Assembly (NCBI GenBank): GCA_036012125.1
Contig: DASCOS010000002.1
Location: forward strand, 172,327-231,047
DNA: 58,721 nt
Source of the DNA: Vicinamibacterales bacterium
Lineage (GTDB): Bacteria; Acidobacteriota; Vicinamibacteria; Vicinamibacterales; UBA823
Direction: 5' to 3'
The translations under genes and the position numbers were made by a program. The stretch's first letter is position 1; every line of letters begins with the position of its first letter. The notes beneath the pieces are model-generated. The model was not told where the DNA came from. It made no database searches and saw only the letters and a program-made list of their open reading frames with translations. This document shows, in pieces, positions 36,709 to 45,373 of the stretch.

Positions 36709-37055
36709 GTTGAGAAACTTCAAAACGCTAAGCAAAAGTGTGTTCATTTATTGAACGATTGACTATCTGAGGGATTACGAAAGACTCCATGCGGTCTGGA
36801 CCATGAAATTGGTCTAACTTGACAAACCCATGAAAACTAAGGAAAAATTATGTTCAGTTCATGAACGACTCACTAGAGAGGGGATTTTTCATTCCTATAC
36901 TGTAAGTGAGAGGGCGTGAGTCTGCCCGAGGGTTAGCTTGGGGATGGCGTCCAAGTAGAAGATACCAAACATTTTATTCGACTGAGAAGCATGCCCGCGA
37001 GCATAGCCAGCTAAACGCTTCTACCCCAAACGTTTGAACCATTGGTCGTTACTGC
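36709..37055. other. Intergenic region with duplicated operator-like sites
   Basis: A 347-bp noncoding region, AT-rich in its first 200 bases, between the GT4 gene and the RmlC-like gene. It holds the repeat pair annotated separately and a good -10-like TATACT (36896-36901) without a matching -35 box. A weak inverted repeat CTTGG/CCAAG (36937-36955) follows. I found no credible gene. Confidence 0.6.
36710..36889. repeat. Degenerate ~70-bp direct repeat, two copies, each with a GTTCA-N5-TGAAC palindrome
   Basis: Copies start at about 36710 and 36819. Both open with TTGAgAAAC or TTGAcAAAC, pass through an A-rich CTAAGcAAAA-like stretch and end in GAGGGGATT-like sequence. Each carries the same 15-bp palindrome with arms GTTCA and TGAAC (36742-36756 and 36852-36866). 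The palindrome centres are 110 bases apart. The conserved palindrome within a diverged repeat suggests protein binding sites. Confidence 0.55.
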
Positions 37056-37598
37056 ATGAAGTTCACTGAGTTGGCACTGCAGGGGGTGTGGCTTATTGAG
37101 CCGGTGGTCTTTTCTGACCAACGAGGTGGCTTTCGTCGTCACTTCTGTACCGAGGAGTTTGCGGCACATGGTCTTGCACCAACTGTTGCTCAGGGCAATA
37201 TTTCGGAGAATGTTCAAAGTGGTACGCTTCGGGGCTTTCACTACCAGGTGGGCCGATACGCAGAATCCAAGACTATTTCGTGTATGTCCGGTGGGATTTA
37301 TGACGTAGTCGTCGATCTACGGCAAACCTCACCGACTTTCATGCAATGGGTCTCGGTAAAGATTTCAGCTGATGACCGTCGAAGCCTTTATGTGCCAGCT
37401 GGGTGCGCCAACGCTTGGTTGACGACTGTCGCGAACACCGTGCTTCACTATTACATGAGCGAAATGTTTTCTCCAGAGTCAGCGCGGGGCTTCCGTTACA
37501 ACGATCCTGCGTTCAAGGTGAACTGGCCAACAGAACCAGTCGTGATCTCGGAACGGGATCGAACTTTTCCTGATTTTGATCCAGCGTCGCTCGAATAG
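37056..37598 (+). CDS. dTDP-4-dehydrorhamnose 3,5-epimerase (RmlC family)
   Basis: A 180-residue cupin that epimerises C3 and C5 of a 4-keto-6-deoxy nucleotide sugar. The catalytic histidine lies in TLRGFHYQ, and the usual QGNISENV, VVVDLR and VPAGCANAW segments are intact. It is full length. It could act with the RmlD-like reductase three genes upstream, but dTDP-glucose 4,6-dehydratase is absent from the window. Some homologues act only at C3 or C5, or on CDP- or GDP-sugars. Confidence 0.85.
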   Translation: MKFTELALQGVWLIEPVVFSDQRGGFRRHFCTEEFAAHGLAPTVAQGNISENVQSGTLRGFHYQVGRYAESKTISCMSGGIYDVVVDLRQTSPTFMQWVSVKISADDRRSLYVPAGCANAWLTTVANTVLHYYMSEMFSPESARGFRYNDPAFKVNWPTEPVVISERDRTFPDFDPASLE

Positions 37599-37610
37599 TT
37601 CTGAATTGCG

Positions 37611-38495
37611 ATGCGCGTATTGTTGACTGGCGGCACCGGTTTTATCGGGAGCCGCGTACTTCCTCTTTTAAGGGAGCACGAAGTGCTTTGCCTCTCCCGA
37701 GATCCAGCTAAGTTGCCTCGGCGTCATGGGATGGAAGCGATCACAGCCGATTTGGGGAGGGACGGTGACTGGATTAACGAGACCATAAGGTTTCAACCCG
37801 AGTGGTGTCTCCATCTGGCGTGGGAAGGGTTACCGGACTATTCGCTTGAAAGGTGCCGCACGAATTTGGATGCTGGCCTTCGGCTTATCGGCGCTGTGGC
37901 GCGATCGGGCGTACGGCGAATGGTCGTTGCAGGAACCTGTGCAGAATATGGTCGCGCTTCTGGAGCTGTCTCCGAAGAAAGCGTTCCAGTTGATCGGGGC
38001 TTCTGTGCAGCAACGAAGCACGCGCAGTTGAACGTGCTGGAAACGGTCGCTCGTGATGCGGCGTTTAATTATCAATGGGTCCGGATTTTCTTTGTCTATG
38101 GACCCGGGCAGATGCAGGGTTCACTAATTCCCTCTCTTCGGGCATCTTATGCCTCCGGACAAAAGGCAAGTATTCGTACACCGAACGCCTTTAGGGACTT
38201 TGTTCACGTTGACGACGTAGCCTCTGCTTTCGTGTCGCTGGTCTCTTCAGACATACCCTCTGGGGTCTTTAATGTCGGAAGTGGCCAACCAACGAGTGTC
38301 GGCCACGTCGCAAACTTGGCTGCGGAGTACTACGACATGCCACGTCCGATCACACATCCTCTAGTCGAATGCCCTCTTGGTGGTGACGGATTCTGGGCAG
38401 ATACACGTAGGCTCTGTGCAGCAACCGGTTGGCGTGCACGCATCGGCATCAAGGAAGGGGTCGTGAAGACTCTGGAGGCTCTGGACGGCAAGTGA
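37611..38495 (+). CDS. NAD-dependent epimerase/dehydratase family protein with a Cys in place of the catalytic Tyr
   Basis: A 294-residue extended SDR that would act on a nucleotide sugar. The NAD site TGGTGFIGSRV and the VYG-type FVYGPG segment are normal, and RDFVHVDDVASAF and FNVGSG complete the family signature. At the YxxxK position it reads FCAATK, so the tyrosine is replaced by cysteine while the lysine stays. The serine position is also unusual (GTCAEYG). Either the enzyme uses another acid/base residue or it is altered in activity. It lies 12 bases after the RmlC-like gene. Confidence 0.82.
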   Translation: MRVLLTGGTGFIGSRVLPLLREHEVLCLSRDPAKLPRRHGMEAITADLGRDGDWINETIRFQPEWCLHLAWEGLPDYSLERCRTNLDAGLRLIGAVARSGVRRMVVAGTCAEYGRASGAVSEESVPVDRGFCAATKHAQLNVLETVARDAAFNYQWVRIFFVYGPGQMQGSLIPSLRASYASGQKASIRTPNAFRDFVHVDDVASAFVSLVSSDIPSGVFNVGSGQPTSVGHVANLAAEYYDMPRPITHPLVECPLGGDGFWADTRRLCAATGWRARIGIKEGVVKTLEALDGK

Positions 38496-38550
38496 GCGAG
38501 CTGCAACTGGTAATGATTATTTTCAATCCGGTACTGACGGTTACCGTAAC

Positions 38551-39537
38551 GTGACTTTTCCCCTAGTATCAATTTGTGTTCCCACGATCGGACGTGTCGA
38601 GTATCTGAGTGCCGCTCTGCAATCTCTCCGAGAGCAGACTTACGAGAACTACGAAGTGATTGTTCTAGATAATGCGAGTGGGCCCGAAGCCCAGGCGGTA
38701 ATAACTGGATTCGTTGCGAACAATTCAAATGCGCGAATCTTGAGGGTTAACGAGCGCGTGCCGATGTTCGCAAATTTTAATCGCGGCATCCGCGCCGCGG
38801 TTGGTGAATATGTCGTTTTTTTCCATGATGATGACCACTACGATCCAAGATTCCTGGATTTCCACGTTGCAGTGCTTGAAGCTAATCCACAGGCGGCATT
38901 CGCTGGTAGTAACTGGAATATGATCGACGGTGAGGGACGACTGACCGTTCGTCGTCGATTGATTAAGAAAACCGGGACTTGGAGTGGCAGAGACTTCATT
39001 GAGCGGCTAGTTCGCAGAGGAAGGTCTGAACTGGCGACACCAGCCCTTGTATTCCGCCGGGAAGTGGTGAAGACGTCTGGCTTTGATGAGCGCTGCCCAA
39101 TCCACTGGGGTGATTTCACGATCCTAATGCGGATTGCTGAGCAGTGGGATGTTGCCGTGGTGGCCGAATCGCTCTTTTCGTGGAGGTCGCACGAACAGAA
39201 TTCTTCAAGGATGGCCTTCAGTCAAAGTATTCCTCTCCGAACCAGTGTGCTACGCGATTACTGCTCGGAATTCGCCGTACGACATCCTGAGGACTTGGAG
39301 TTCTTAAATCGATTAAAAAGTCTTGTGGACCGCGGACACAGTCGAGGTTTGTTGTGGGGTTGGCTTGTGGCTTCTAATGACGCGGAGTCTCGTACGTGCC
39401 GTCATCTCTTGGAGGAGGCGTCCTGTCCGATGACCGTAGGGCTTTTGAGGCTGCTGGAATCAGTTGGCTTGACGGTAACTTCCCGACGGTCACTTGTTCC
39501 AGCGGCGCGTCATGTTATTAACTTGATCGGCATCTAA
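38551..39537 (+). CDS. GT2-type glycosyltransferase
   Basis: A 328-residue GT-A enzyme with the family opening VSICVPTIGR and the ALQSLREQTYENYEVIVLDN strand-helix. The metal-binding acidic motif is FFHDDDHYDP, and ILMRIAEQWD with SWRSHEQN belongs to the acceptor side. The start is a GTG that directly opens the fold. It probably adds one sugar of the repeat unit. Donor and acceptor cannot be read from sequence. Confidence 0.82.
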   Translation: MTFPLVSICVPTIGRVEYLSAALQSLREQTYENYEVIVLDNASGPEAQAVITGFVANNSNARILRVNERVPMFANFNRGIRAAVGEYVVFFHDDDHYDPRFLDFHVAVLEANPQAAFAGSNWNMIDGEGRLTVRRRLIKKTGTWSGRDFIERLVRRGRSELATPALVFRREVVKTSGFDERCPIHWGDFTILMRIAEQWDVAVVAESLFSWRSHEQNSSRMAFSQSIPLRTSVLRDYCSEFAVRHPEDLEFLNRLKSLVDRGHSRGLLWGWLVASNDAESRTCRHLLEEASCPMTVGLLRLLESVGLTVTSRRSLVPAARHVINLIGI

Positions 39538-39591
39538 GTTGAGCACCGGCTGTTAACGAATGCTGACACCTAACAAATAGCGCCCATCTCT

Positions 39592-40554
39592 ATGTCCAAG
39601 CGAGCGATCATTACTGGCATCACTGGCCAAGACGGCTCCTACTTAGCTGAGTTGCTTTTAGACAAGGGCTACGAAGTTGTCGGAGTGGTTCGCCGTTCTA
39701 GTACGCCAAATTTATGGCGTATAGAACACCTGCTCGACAGGGTTCAGCTGCGAACGGCCGACCTCCTTGATCAACTCTCGATGATTCGTGTCATTGAGGA
39801 GGTGCGGCCACACGAATTCTACAATCTGGCGGCGATGTCGTTCGTACCAGCATCGTGGGACCAGCCGATGCTTACGGGTGAATTTAATGCTCTTGGGGTA
39901 ACAAGGATCTTGGATGCAATTCGTCAGGTTGACACCTCAATTCGGTTCTATCAAGCCTCCTCTAGCGAAATGTTTGGGAAGGTGCGTGATGTGCCACAGA
40001 CCGAGGCGACGCCATTCTATCCAAGAAGTCCGTACGGTGTTGCCAAGGCGTTCGGACACCACATCACGGTAAATTATCGTGAGAGTTATGATCTATTTGC
40101 CGTTTCAGGGATTCTCTTTAATCATGAGTCACCACGGCGAGGTCTGGAATTCGTCACCCGTAAAGTGAGTGATGGAGTAGCTAGAGTCAAGCATGGTCTT
40201 ATCGACTCACTGTTGCTTGGTAACCTCGATGCACGCCGTGATTGGGGCTTTGCGGGTGACTACGTTCGCGCGATGTGGATGATGTTGCAGTGCGATCGAC
40301 CGGATGATTACGTTATCGCTACTGGTACAAGTCACTCGGTCAGAGACTTGGTGCGGCTTGCGTTCAGCCACGTAGGACTTGAGTGGGAAGAGTGGGTTCG
40401 TGTCGATCCAAATCTATTGCGCCCTGCGGAAGTCGACCATCTAGTCGGGGACGCCTCGAAAGCTCGACAGAACATCAATTGGTCGCCAACGGTAGATTTC
40501 GAACATTTGGTCGGCCGAATGGTTGACGCCGATATGGAGCGAGTGACACGCTAG
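39592..40554 (+). CDS. gmd: GDP-mannose 4,6-dehydratase
   Basis: Converts GDP-D-mannose to GDP-4-keto-6-deoxy-D-mannose with bound NADP. Signatures are [14 protein letters not shown], the [14 protein letters not shown] loop, SSSEMFG, the YGVAK tyrosine and lysine, and [15 protein letters not shown]. At 320 residues it is slightly shorter than the E. coli enzyme, and nothing essential seems lost. No GDP-fucose synthase or RMD reductase is adjacent; the SDR genes around may take that role. Confidence 0.9.
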   Translation: MSKRAIITGITGQDGSYLAELLLDKGYEVVGVVRRSSTPNLWRIEHLLDRVQLRTADLLDQLSMIRVIEEVRPHEFYNLAAMSFVPASWDQPMLTGEFNALGVTRILDAIRQVDTSIRFYQASSSEMFGKVRDVPQTEATPFYPRSPYGVAKAFGHHITVNYRESYDLFAVSGILFNHESPRRGLEFVTRKVSDGVARVKHGLIDSLLLGNLDARRDWGFAGDYVRAMWMMLQCDRPDDYVIATGTSHSVRDLVRLAFSHVGLEWEEWVRVDPNLLRPAEVDHLVGDASKARQNINWSPTVDFEHLVGRMVDADMERVTR

Positions 40555-40683
40555 GGTTAAGATTCCAGGTAATTGTTTTTCGGTCGGCGCGTGATTGGTT
40601 GTCATCCTGCTGGGTTGCTTTCACATTGTTCATGACGACATCTGGTTCTTTGTAAGTGTGTGTGCCTAACTGACTCTGCCGGT

Positions 40684-40733
40684 TATAATCGTTCCTGTGT
40701 TCCAGCGTTTCAAACGGACACCCCGTTTTTTCT
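40684..40733 (+). promoter_or_regulatory. Promoter -10 box and downstream terminator-like hairpin
   Basis: A consensus TATAAT (40684-40689) with no good -35 box lies about 100 bases before the C-methyltransferase start. Right after the expected transcription start comes a hairpin, AAACGG (40712-40717) pairing with CCGTTT (40723-40728), which ends in a run of six T. It could be a terminator for gmd or an attenuator in the new leader. The stem is short. Confidence 0.35.
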
Positions 40734-40785
40734 GCACTGTCAAGAAGTGCGATAGGCAGCTTAACCGCATCTCAGGTCCTCACGC

Positions 40786-42027
40786 GTGACTGGTCATACT
40801 AAGCGTCAGACGTGTCGAGTGTGTGGCGGCACCCAACTGACTAAATTTCTTTCTTTGGGGCCGACACCACTCGCAAATGCTTTCTTGCGTTCAACTGATG
40901 AATTTCCAGCGGAACAGTCCTATCCTCTTGATGTCTACCGTTGCGAGGGGTGCTCACTAGTACAACTGCTAGATCTTATCGATCCGGGAACGCTGTTTAG
41001 CCATTACATCTATGTCACGGGAACTTCAGAAACCGTGGCAGAGCATAATCGTACTTACTCCAAAACCATTGTCGAACTTCTCAAATTACAACCTGGGAAC
41101 TTGGTTGTTGAGGTAGCGAGTAATGATGGGAGCCTCCTGAAATGCTTTGAGCCATATGGAATGAAGACACTTGGTATCGAGCCTGCTGAGAACATCTCAG
41201 AATTGGCCCGCTCACAAGGAGTCGAAACACTGACGCGGTTCTTCAATGAAGCTACCGGTCGTGAGGTGCAGGAGACATACGGTGCAGCTCATGTGGTTAT
41301 TGCAAACAACGTCTTAGCGCATGTGGATGACACGCCAGATTTTCTGGAAGGGTGTAAGCACGTTCTCAAACCAGACGGACTCATTGTTATCGAAGCGCCT
41401 TATCTTCGAGATCTATTGGATCGTCTGGAGTACGACACGATTTATCATGAGCATCTGTGCTACTTCTCTGTAACAACGTTGATGCGTTTGTGCGACCGCG
41501 TTGGCCTATCCATTAGGCGAGTTGAGCATGTACCGCTTCATGGAGGGTCGTTGCGGGTGTATCTGGGTAGACAAGAGGTTCAAGGGGGTCATGCAGATAC
41601 CGTTCTTGATTATGCTGCGGCGGAGACCGAAGCAGGGTTCGAAAACATGGACCGCTATGAACGATTTGCAGTTGACGTAGCTTTGAATCGACAGGCTATT
41701 CGCCGTCTACTAGAAAAGCTCAAATCTGATGGCAAGGTGGTTGCGGGCTATGGTGCGCCGGCGAAAGGGAACACCCTACTTAACTACTGCGGCATTGACA
41801 CTCAACTCGTGTCGTTCACGGTTGATCAAAACCCCATGAAGATTGGCCACTATACTCCAGGCACGCACCTGCCAGTGCTTCCGGTGGAGGCCCTCCGTGA
41901 ACGTGAAGCTGATTTTGCGTTCGTCCTCGCGTGGAACTTCGAAGAGGAAATCAGGCGACAACAGCGCGACTATGCCGAGGCTGGTGGTCGGTTTATCATT
42001 CCTATTCCTGAGCCAAGGGTCGTTTGA
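40786..42027 (+). CDS. Zinc-binding SAM-dependent sugar C-methyltransferase
   Basis: A 413-residue enzyme with the three-part build of the TylC3/NovU family. The N-terminal zinc domain has CRVCG and CEGC cysteine pairs. A Rossmann SAM domain follows (VEVASNDGSLL, IEPAEN, ANNVLAHVDD), and then a C-terminal domain with VAGYGAPAKGNTLLNYCG. Known members C-methylate C3 of a 4-keto-6-deoxy nucleotide sugar, with the HxxH-like EHLCYFS motif near the active site. The likely substrates here are the products of Gmd or RfbG. The start is a GTG. Confidence 0.88.
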   Translation: MTGHTKRQTCRVCGGTQLTKFLSLGPTPLANAFLRSTDEFPAEQSYPLDVYRCEGCSLVQLLDLIDPGTLFSHYIYVTGTSETVAEHNRTYSKTIVELLKLQPGNLVVEVASNDGSLLKCFEPYGMKTLGIEPAENISELARSQGVETLTRFFNEATGREVQETYGAAHVVIANNVLAHVDDTPDFLEGCKHVLKPDGLIVIEAPYLRDLLDRLEYDTIYHEHLCYFSVTTLMRLCDRVGLSIRRVEHVPLHGGSLRVYLGRQEVQGGHADTVLDYAAAETEAGFENMDRYERFAVDVALNRQAIRRLLEKLKSDGKVVAGYGAPAKGNTLLNYCGIDTQLVSFTVDQNPMKIGHYTPGTHLPVLPVEALREREADFAFVLAWNFEEEIRRQQRDYAEAGGRFIIPIPEPRVV

Positions 42028-42093
42028 GCCACCGGTAATGTATGGAAGGGTTGCGGGTTTGCTATTAGCATCAATTTTGGAAGGGACTAACTT

Positions 42094-42540
42094 ATGGTCG
42101 CTCATCCACACCTAGATTTACTTCATAGCAGATATCGGGCTCGTTCCAAGGGTGACCAGGAAGCCTTGAACGGCATTATTGCGGACAATGTGGTGTGGCA
42201 CGTTGCTGGTAAGAGTCAGGTCTCAGGTGACTATCGAGGACCTGAAGCCGTGTTTGGGCTCTTTGCTAGGATGGAAGTTCTTGTCGGCGGGACACTGAGT
42301 GTCGAAGATCAGGACTTTTTCACGAGTGACGAACGAACCGTCGTTCTTTTCAAGATGACTTCGACTCGAGGAAACAAAACACTAACCGCCAACTGTTGTG
42401 AGGTAGCTCGTTGGCACGATGGTCAGATTACCGAGGCGTGGGTTTTCACGTCTGACCAATACGGATTCGACGAATTCTGGTCTTCAGGATGGTTCAGCGA
42501 GGCAGCAGACGGAGTGTGGGCTCGCCGTGTGAAATTGTAA
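42094..42540 (+). CDS. NTF2/SnoaL-like fold protein
   Basis: A 148-residue protein of the SnoaL/NTF2 type: a cone-shaped alpha+beta barrel used by small isomerases, cyclases and binding proteins. The segment VWHVAGKSQVSGDYRGPEAVFGLF is characteristic, and the C-terminal ITEAWVFTSDQYGFDEFW closes the fold. The catalytic residues cannot be assigned. It lies 66 bases after the C-methyltransferase, so a role in the same sugar pathway is possible but not shown. Confidence 0.75.
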   Translation: MVAHPHLDLLHSRYRARSKGDQEALNGIIADNVVWHVAGKSQVSGDYRGPEAVFGLFARMEVLVGGTLSVEDQDFFTSDERTVVLFKMTSTRGNKTLTANCCEVARWHDGQITEAWVFTSDQYGFDEFWSSGWFSEAADGVWARRVKL

Positions 42541-42851
42541 CTTTTTCACTGACTCAGCCTTGGTGCCAGAGTAACTTCAATGTTAACTGTGTAGTGTTCT
42601 GCCTACTGTAGCGGTCTCTGTCTTAGCGATCTAACGCCTCTTCGGGGCTTCCATCGCGGTTTTCAACTTCATTGTTGGGATGTTAGGGGTTGTGGTCGAA
42701 ATATTCGACCTCCATTGTTGTGAGAAAAGATTGGTCCGACTAATGTTGACTGCTTCCATTATCTACGGCGGAGGGAGACCTCAATGTAGTCGTAGGCTAC
42801 CCACGATTCTTCTAAATGGGCGCTTATGGTGTAGCTCATGGGGAGGTCATT
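42541..42851. other. Intergenic region before the winged-helix regulator
   Basis: A 311-bp noncoding region. Its main feature is the perfect inverted repeat annotated at 42694-42710. A GGGGAGG ribosome-binding site (42840-42846) closes it and fixes the start of the next gene at the GTG at 42852. No gene of credible composition was seen. Confidence 0.6.
42694..42710. promoter_or_regulatory. Palindromic operator candidate upstream of the winged-helix regulator
   Basis: Seven-base arms GGTCGAA and TTCGACC flank a three-base centre (ATA). It lies about 140 bases before the start of the winged-helix gene, the next gene downstream. The symmetry and size suit a dimeric winged-helix protein, so autoregulation is plausible. 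Confidence 0.4.
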
Positions 42852-43433
42852 GTGGATCCTGAGGCGCGCCGCGACCTCGAGGCACTCGAAGCCATTGCGG
42901 AGAATTCGCGAATTACCCAGCGTGGTTTGTCAACCAAACTAGGGATTGCCCTAGGCCTGGCTAATCTTTACGTGAAGCGTTTGGTCCGCAAGGGTTATGT
43001 CAAGTGCGTCAACTTCAAACCGAATCGGATTTTGTACGTGCTGACTCCGACTGGCATTGCTGAAAAGACGCGACTCACATATGAGTTCATGGACTATTCG
43101 ATGTTCTTGTATGGCCAGGTACGGCAACACCTGCGGTCGGTTTTACAGCCGTTTACGGAAGGTCAGCGCAGGCGCGTTGCCATCTACGGCACTGGCGAAG
43201 CGGCAGAACTAGCGTATTTGTCACTAACCGAATTAGGCATGGAACTCGTAGCAATATTTAATGGTGTGGGCGCCGACAAGTTCTTAGGAATGCCGGTACA
43301 AGACATTCGTGAACAGCACAGCGTTGATTATGACCTGATAATTGTTGCGACACTAGAGCAGCCTGATGCCATGGTTGAGGGTCTGCTCGGCTATGGTGTA
43401 CCACGCGAAAAGATCGTGATGTTTCAAAATTGA
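42852..43433 (+). CDS. Winged-helix regulator fused to a Rossmann-like sugar-nucleotide domain
   Basis: A 193-residue protein using the GTG start at 42852, chosen because GGGGAGG lies five bases upstream; the ATG at 42816 has no such site. Residues about 5-70 form a winged helix (ITQRGLSTKLGIALGLANLY, then RKGYVKCVNF and LTPTGIAEK), like the EPS-associated MarR-type regulators. From about residue 105 a Rossmann-like fold starts with VAIYGTGEAAELAYLSL, as in the N-terminal domains of CapD- and PglD-like proteins. This suggests a regulator that senses a nucleotide sugar or cofactor, controlling the surrounding locus. That role is inferred. Confidence 0.78.
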   Translation: MDPEARRDLEALEAIAENSRITQRGLSTKLGIALGLANLYVKRLVRKGYVKCVNFKPNRILYVLTPTGIAEKTRLTYEFMDYSMFLYGQVRQHLRSVLQPFTEGQRRRVAIYGTGEAAELAYLSLTELGMELVAIFNGVGADKFLGMPVQDIREQHSVDYDLIIVATLEQPDAMVEGLLGYGVPREKIVMFQN

Positions 43434-43478
43434 CGATGAGTGAGGATGGACCTTGCCGGTCCCGTCTAAGTGAATGAT

Positions 43479-44576
43479 ATGAAGCTACGCTTGCTTGAAT
43501 GGCTTGTCTGCCCAGTTTGTTCGAAGTCTTTTTCCCATACACCCCTTTTGCGTAATGGTGATGAGACGACGGAGGGGTTGCTGTCGTGCGACTGCGGTCG
43601 CAGTTACCCGATTGTGGACGGCATACCTCGCGTGGTGGAAGATGCCTTCGGCCTTTTTCCAGCTTTCGGTGAGAAGTATGGCAACCTTTTGCCTCACGCG
43701 CGTCCCAGAAATGTTGACAGTCATCCCCCCGGTGAGGAACTTCGGCGCACTCGCGAGAGCTTCGGTTACCAGTGGACAGCATTTTCGGCGATGGTGATCG
43801 ATTTTAGAGAGAACTTCCTTGAGTATATCCATCCAGTCCAACCGGCGTTTTTTCCTGGTAAGCGCGGGCTAGATGTTGGCTGCGGATTCGGTCGACATAT
43901 TGCAAACGCAGCACAGTTCGGCGCTGAGATGGTGGGTGTCGATATCAGTGCAGCAATCGACGTGACCTACAAGAACACCTGCAACTTGTCGAACGTGCAT
44001 CTGGTACAAGCGGACGTGTACCGCATGCCGTTCAGGCAAGGGACCTTCGATTTTGCCTACAGTATTGGTGTTCTACACCACCTGCCCGATCCCGAGGCCG
44101 GGTTTAAACAACTCGTCTCTGTCGTGAAATCTAAAGGTGTGGTGTTCATCTGGGTATACAGCAAGAAACGGCGTCTCGTAAACGCAATGCTTGAAACGGT
44201 ACGGGCGTTAACGACACGACTTTCTCCCCGTTTCCAAATGGCGCTGTCGTGGGCTGCCGCAGCTGTGGATTGGGGCGGTTTCGTCGTCCCATACCGGATC
44301 ATGTCTCAGTTGCCAGGCTTAGGTTCTGTGGTGCGCCGGTTCGGAACCCCGCGTTTGAAGGTCTATGGTAATTATCCGTTTCAAGTCGCGTGGGCCGATT
44401 GGTTCGATCGTCTCGCGGCGCCAATTCGTTTCTACTACAATGAAAATGACCTTAATGGCTGGCTGAGACGTAGCGACCTCAGCCGCACTCTCGTATCTCC
44501 AACTGGCCTGTTTGGGTGGCGGGCGTATGGTGAGCGAGACGGACAAACCACCACCTCCACTCGCTCACAAACCTAA
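43479..44576 (+). CDS. SAM-dependent methyltransferase with Trm112-like zinc domain
   Basis: A 365-residue protein. The N-terminal ~60 residues resemble a Trm112/YcaR zinc ribbon (LVCPVCSKS, then CDCGRSYPIVDGIPR). A class I methyltransferase follows, with motif I LDVGCGFGRHI, motif II VDISAAID and YSIGVLHHLPDP. The C-terminal ~120 residues carry a hydrophobic, possibly membrane-associated part. It probably methylates a sugar or the lipid-linked oligosaccharide. The start may be the ATG at 43479 or the GTG three codons earlier. It overlaps rfbF by one base. Confidence 0.82.
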   Translation: MKLRLLEWLVCPVCSKSFSHTPLLRNGDETTEGLLSCDCGRSYPIVDGIPRVVEDAFGLFPAFGEKYGNLLPHARPRNVDSHPPGEELRRTRESFGYQWTAFSAMVIDFRENFLEYIHPVQPAFFPGKRGLDVGCGFGRHIANAAQFGAEMVGVDISAAIDVTYKNTCNLSNVHLVQADVYRMPFRQGTFDFAYSIGVLHHLPDPEAGFKQLVSVVKSKGVVFIWVYSKKRRLVNAMLETVRALTTRLSPRFQMALSWAAAAVDWGGFVVPYRIMSQLPGLGSVVRRFGTPRLKVYGNYPFQVAWADWFDRLAAPIRFYYNENDLNGWLRRSDLSRTLVSPTGLFGWRAYGERDGQTTTSTRSQT

Positions 44577-45373
44577 TGGATAAACCCCCTGTGATGATCC
44601 TTTGTGGCGGTTTGGGAACTCGGCTCCACGAGGAAAGCGACGTTAAACCGAAACCCATGGTGATGATTGGTAACCGGCCGATTCTGTGGCACATCATGAA
44701 AATGTATGCGGCACACGGCTTAACGGAGTTCATCGTGTGTCTCGGGTATAAGGGCCATGTCATCAAGAACTACTTCATGAACTATAAGACCTATAGCGCC
44801 GACTTCACGGTCGATCTCCGAGAACCAGAGCGTATTGAGTACCACAATCATCCGATCGAAGAAGATTGGCGGGTGACTCTAGTCGAGACGGGTGAGCACA
44901 GTCAGACTGGTGCTCGGATACGGCGTGCAGGACGGGAATACGTGAAGAGCGATTGTTTCTTGGTGACCTACGGTGATGGCCTAGGTAACGTTAACATTGA
45001 TGAGCTCCTGGCCTTTCACCGCTCTCACGGGAAAATCGGTACGGTGACAGGCGTGCGCCCACCAGGGCGTTTTGGTGAAATGTGTGCCGGTAATGACAAC
45101 CAAGTGTACGAGTTCAACGAGAAACCGCAGGTCAGCGATGGCCTGATCAACGGAGGTTTTCTGGTATTTCAGCGCGAATTTCTTGACCGCTATCTGAGGG
45201 ATCGGGACGATGAAGTTCTGGAGCAGGAGCCGTTGAAGCGACTGGCAAGCGATGGGCAATTAATGGTCTACAGACACGATGGTTTCTGGCAGCCGATGGA
45301 CACCTACCGTGAGGTGAAAATCCTGAATGAGTTGTGGGCAAGTGGTAAAGCACCGTGGAGTATCTGGACATGA
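44576..45373 (+). CDS. rfbF: Glucose-1-phosphate cytidylyltransferase
   Basis: Makes CDP-glucose from CTP and glucose 1-phosphate. The N-terminal nucleotide loop is LCGGLGTRLHEESDVKPKPMV (signature), followed by the NGGFLVF and DGFWQPMDTYRE segments, all strongly conserved in RfbF. At 265 residues it is full length. It starts the CDP-sugar branch and is coupled at both ends, to the methyltransferase by TAATG and to rfbG by ATGA. Confidence 0.95.
   Translation: MDKPPVMILCGGLGTRLHEESDVKPKPMVMIGNRPILWHIMKMYAAHGLTEFIVCLGYKGHVIKNYFMNYKTYSADFTVDLREPERIEYHNHPIEEDWRVTLVETGEHSQTGARIRRAGREYVKSDCFLVTYGDGLGNVNIDELLAFHRSHGKIGTVTGVRPPGRFGEMCAGNDNQVYEFNEKPQVSDGLINGGFLVFQREFLDRYLRDRDDEVLEQEPLKRLASDGQLMVYRHDGFWQPMDTYREVKILNELWASGKAPWSIWT

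Noticed and set aside
40706-40733. Mutually exclusive attenuator (CGTTT/AAACG versus AAACGG/CCGTTT)
   Set aside because: The first pairing would need a one-base loop, which cannot form. Only the second hairpin was kept, with low confidence.
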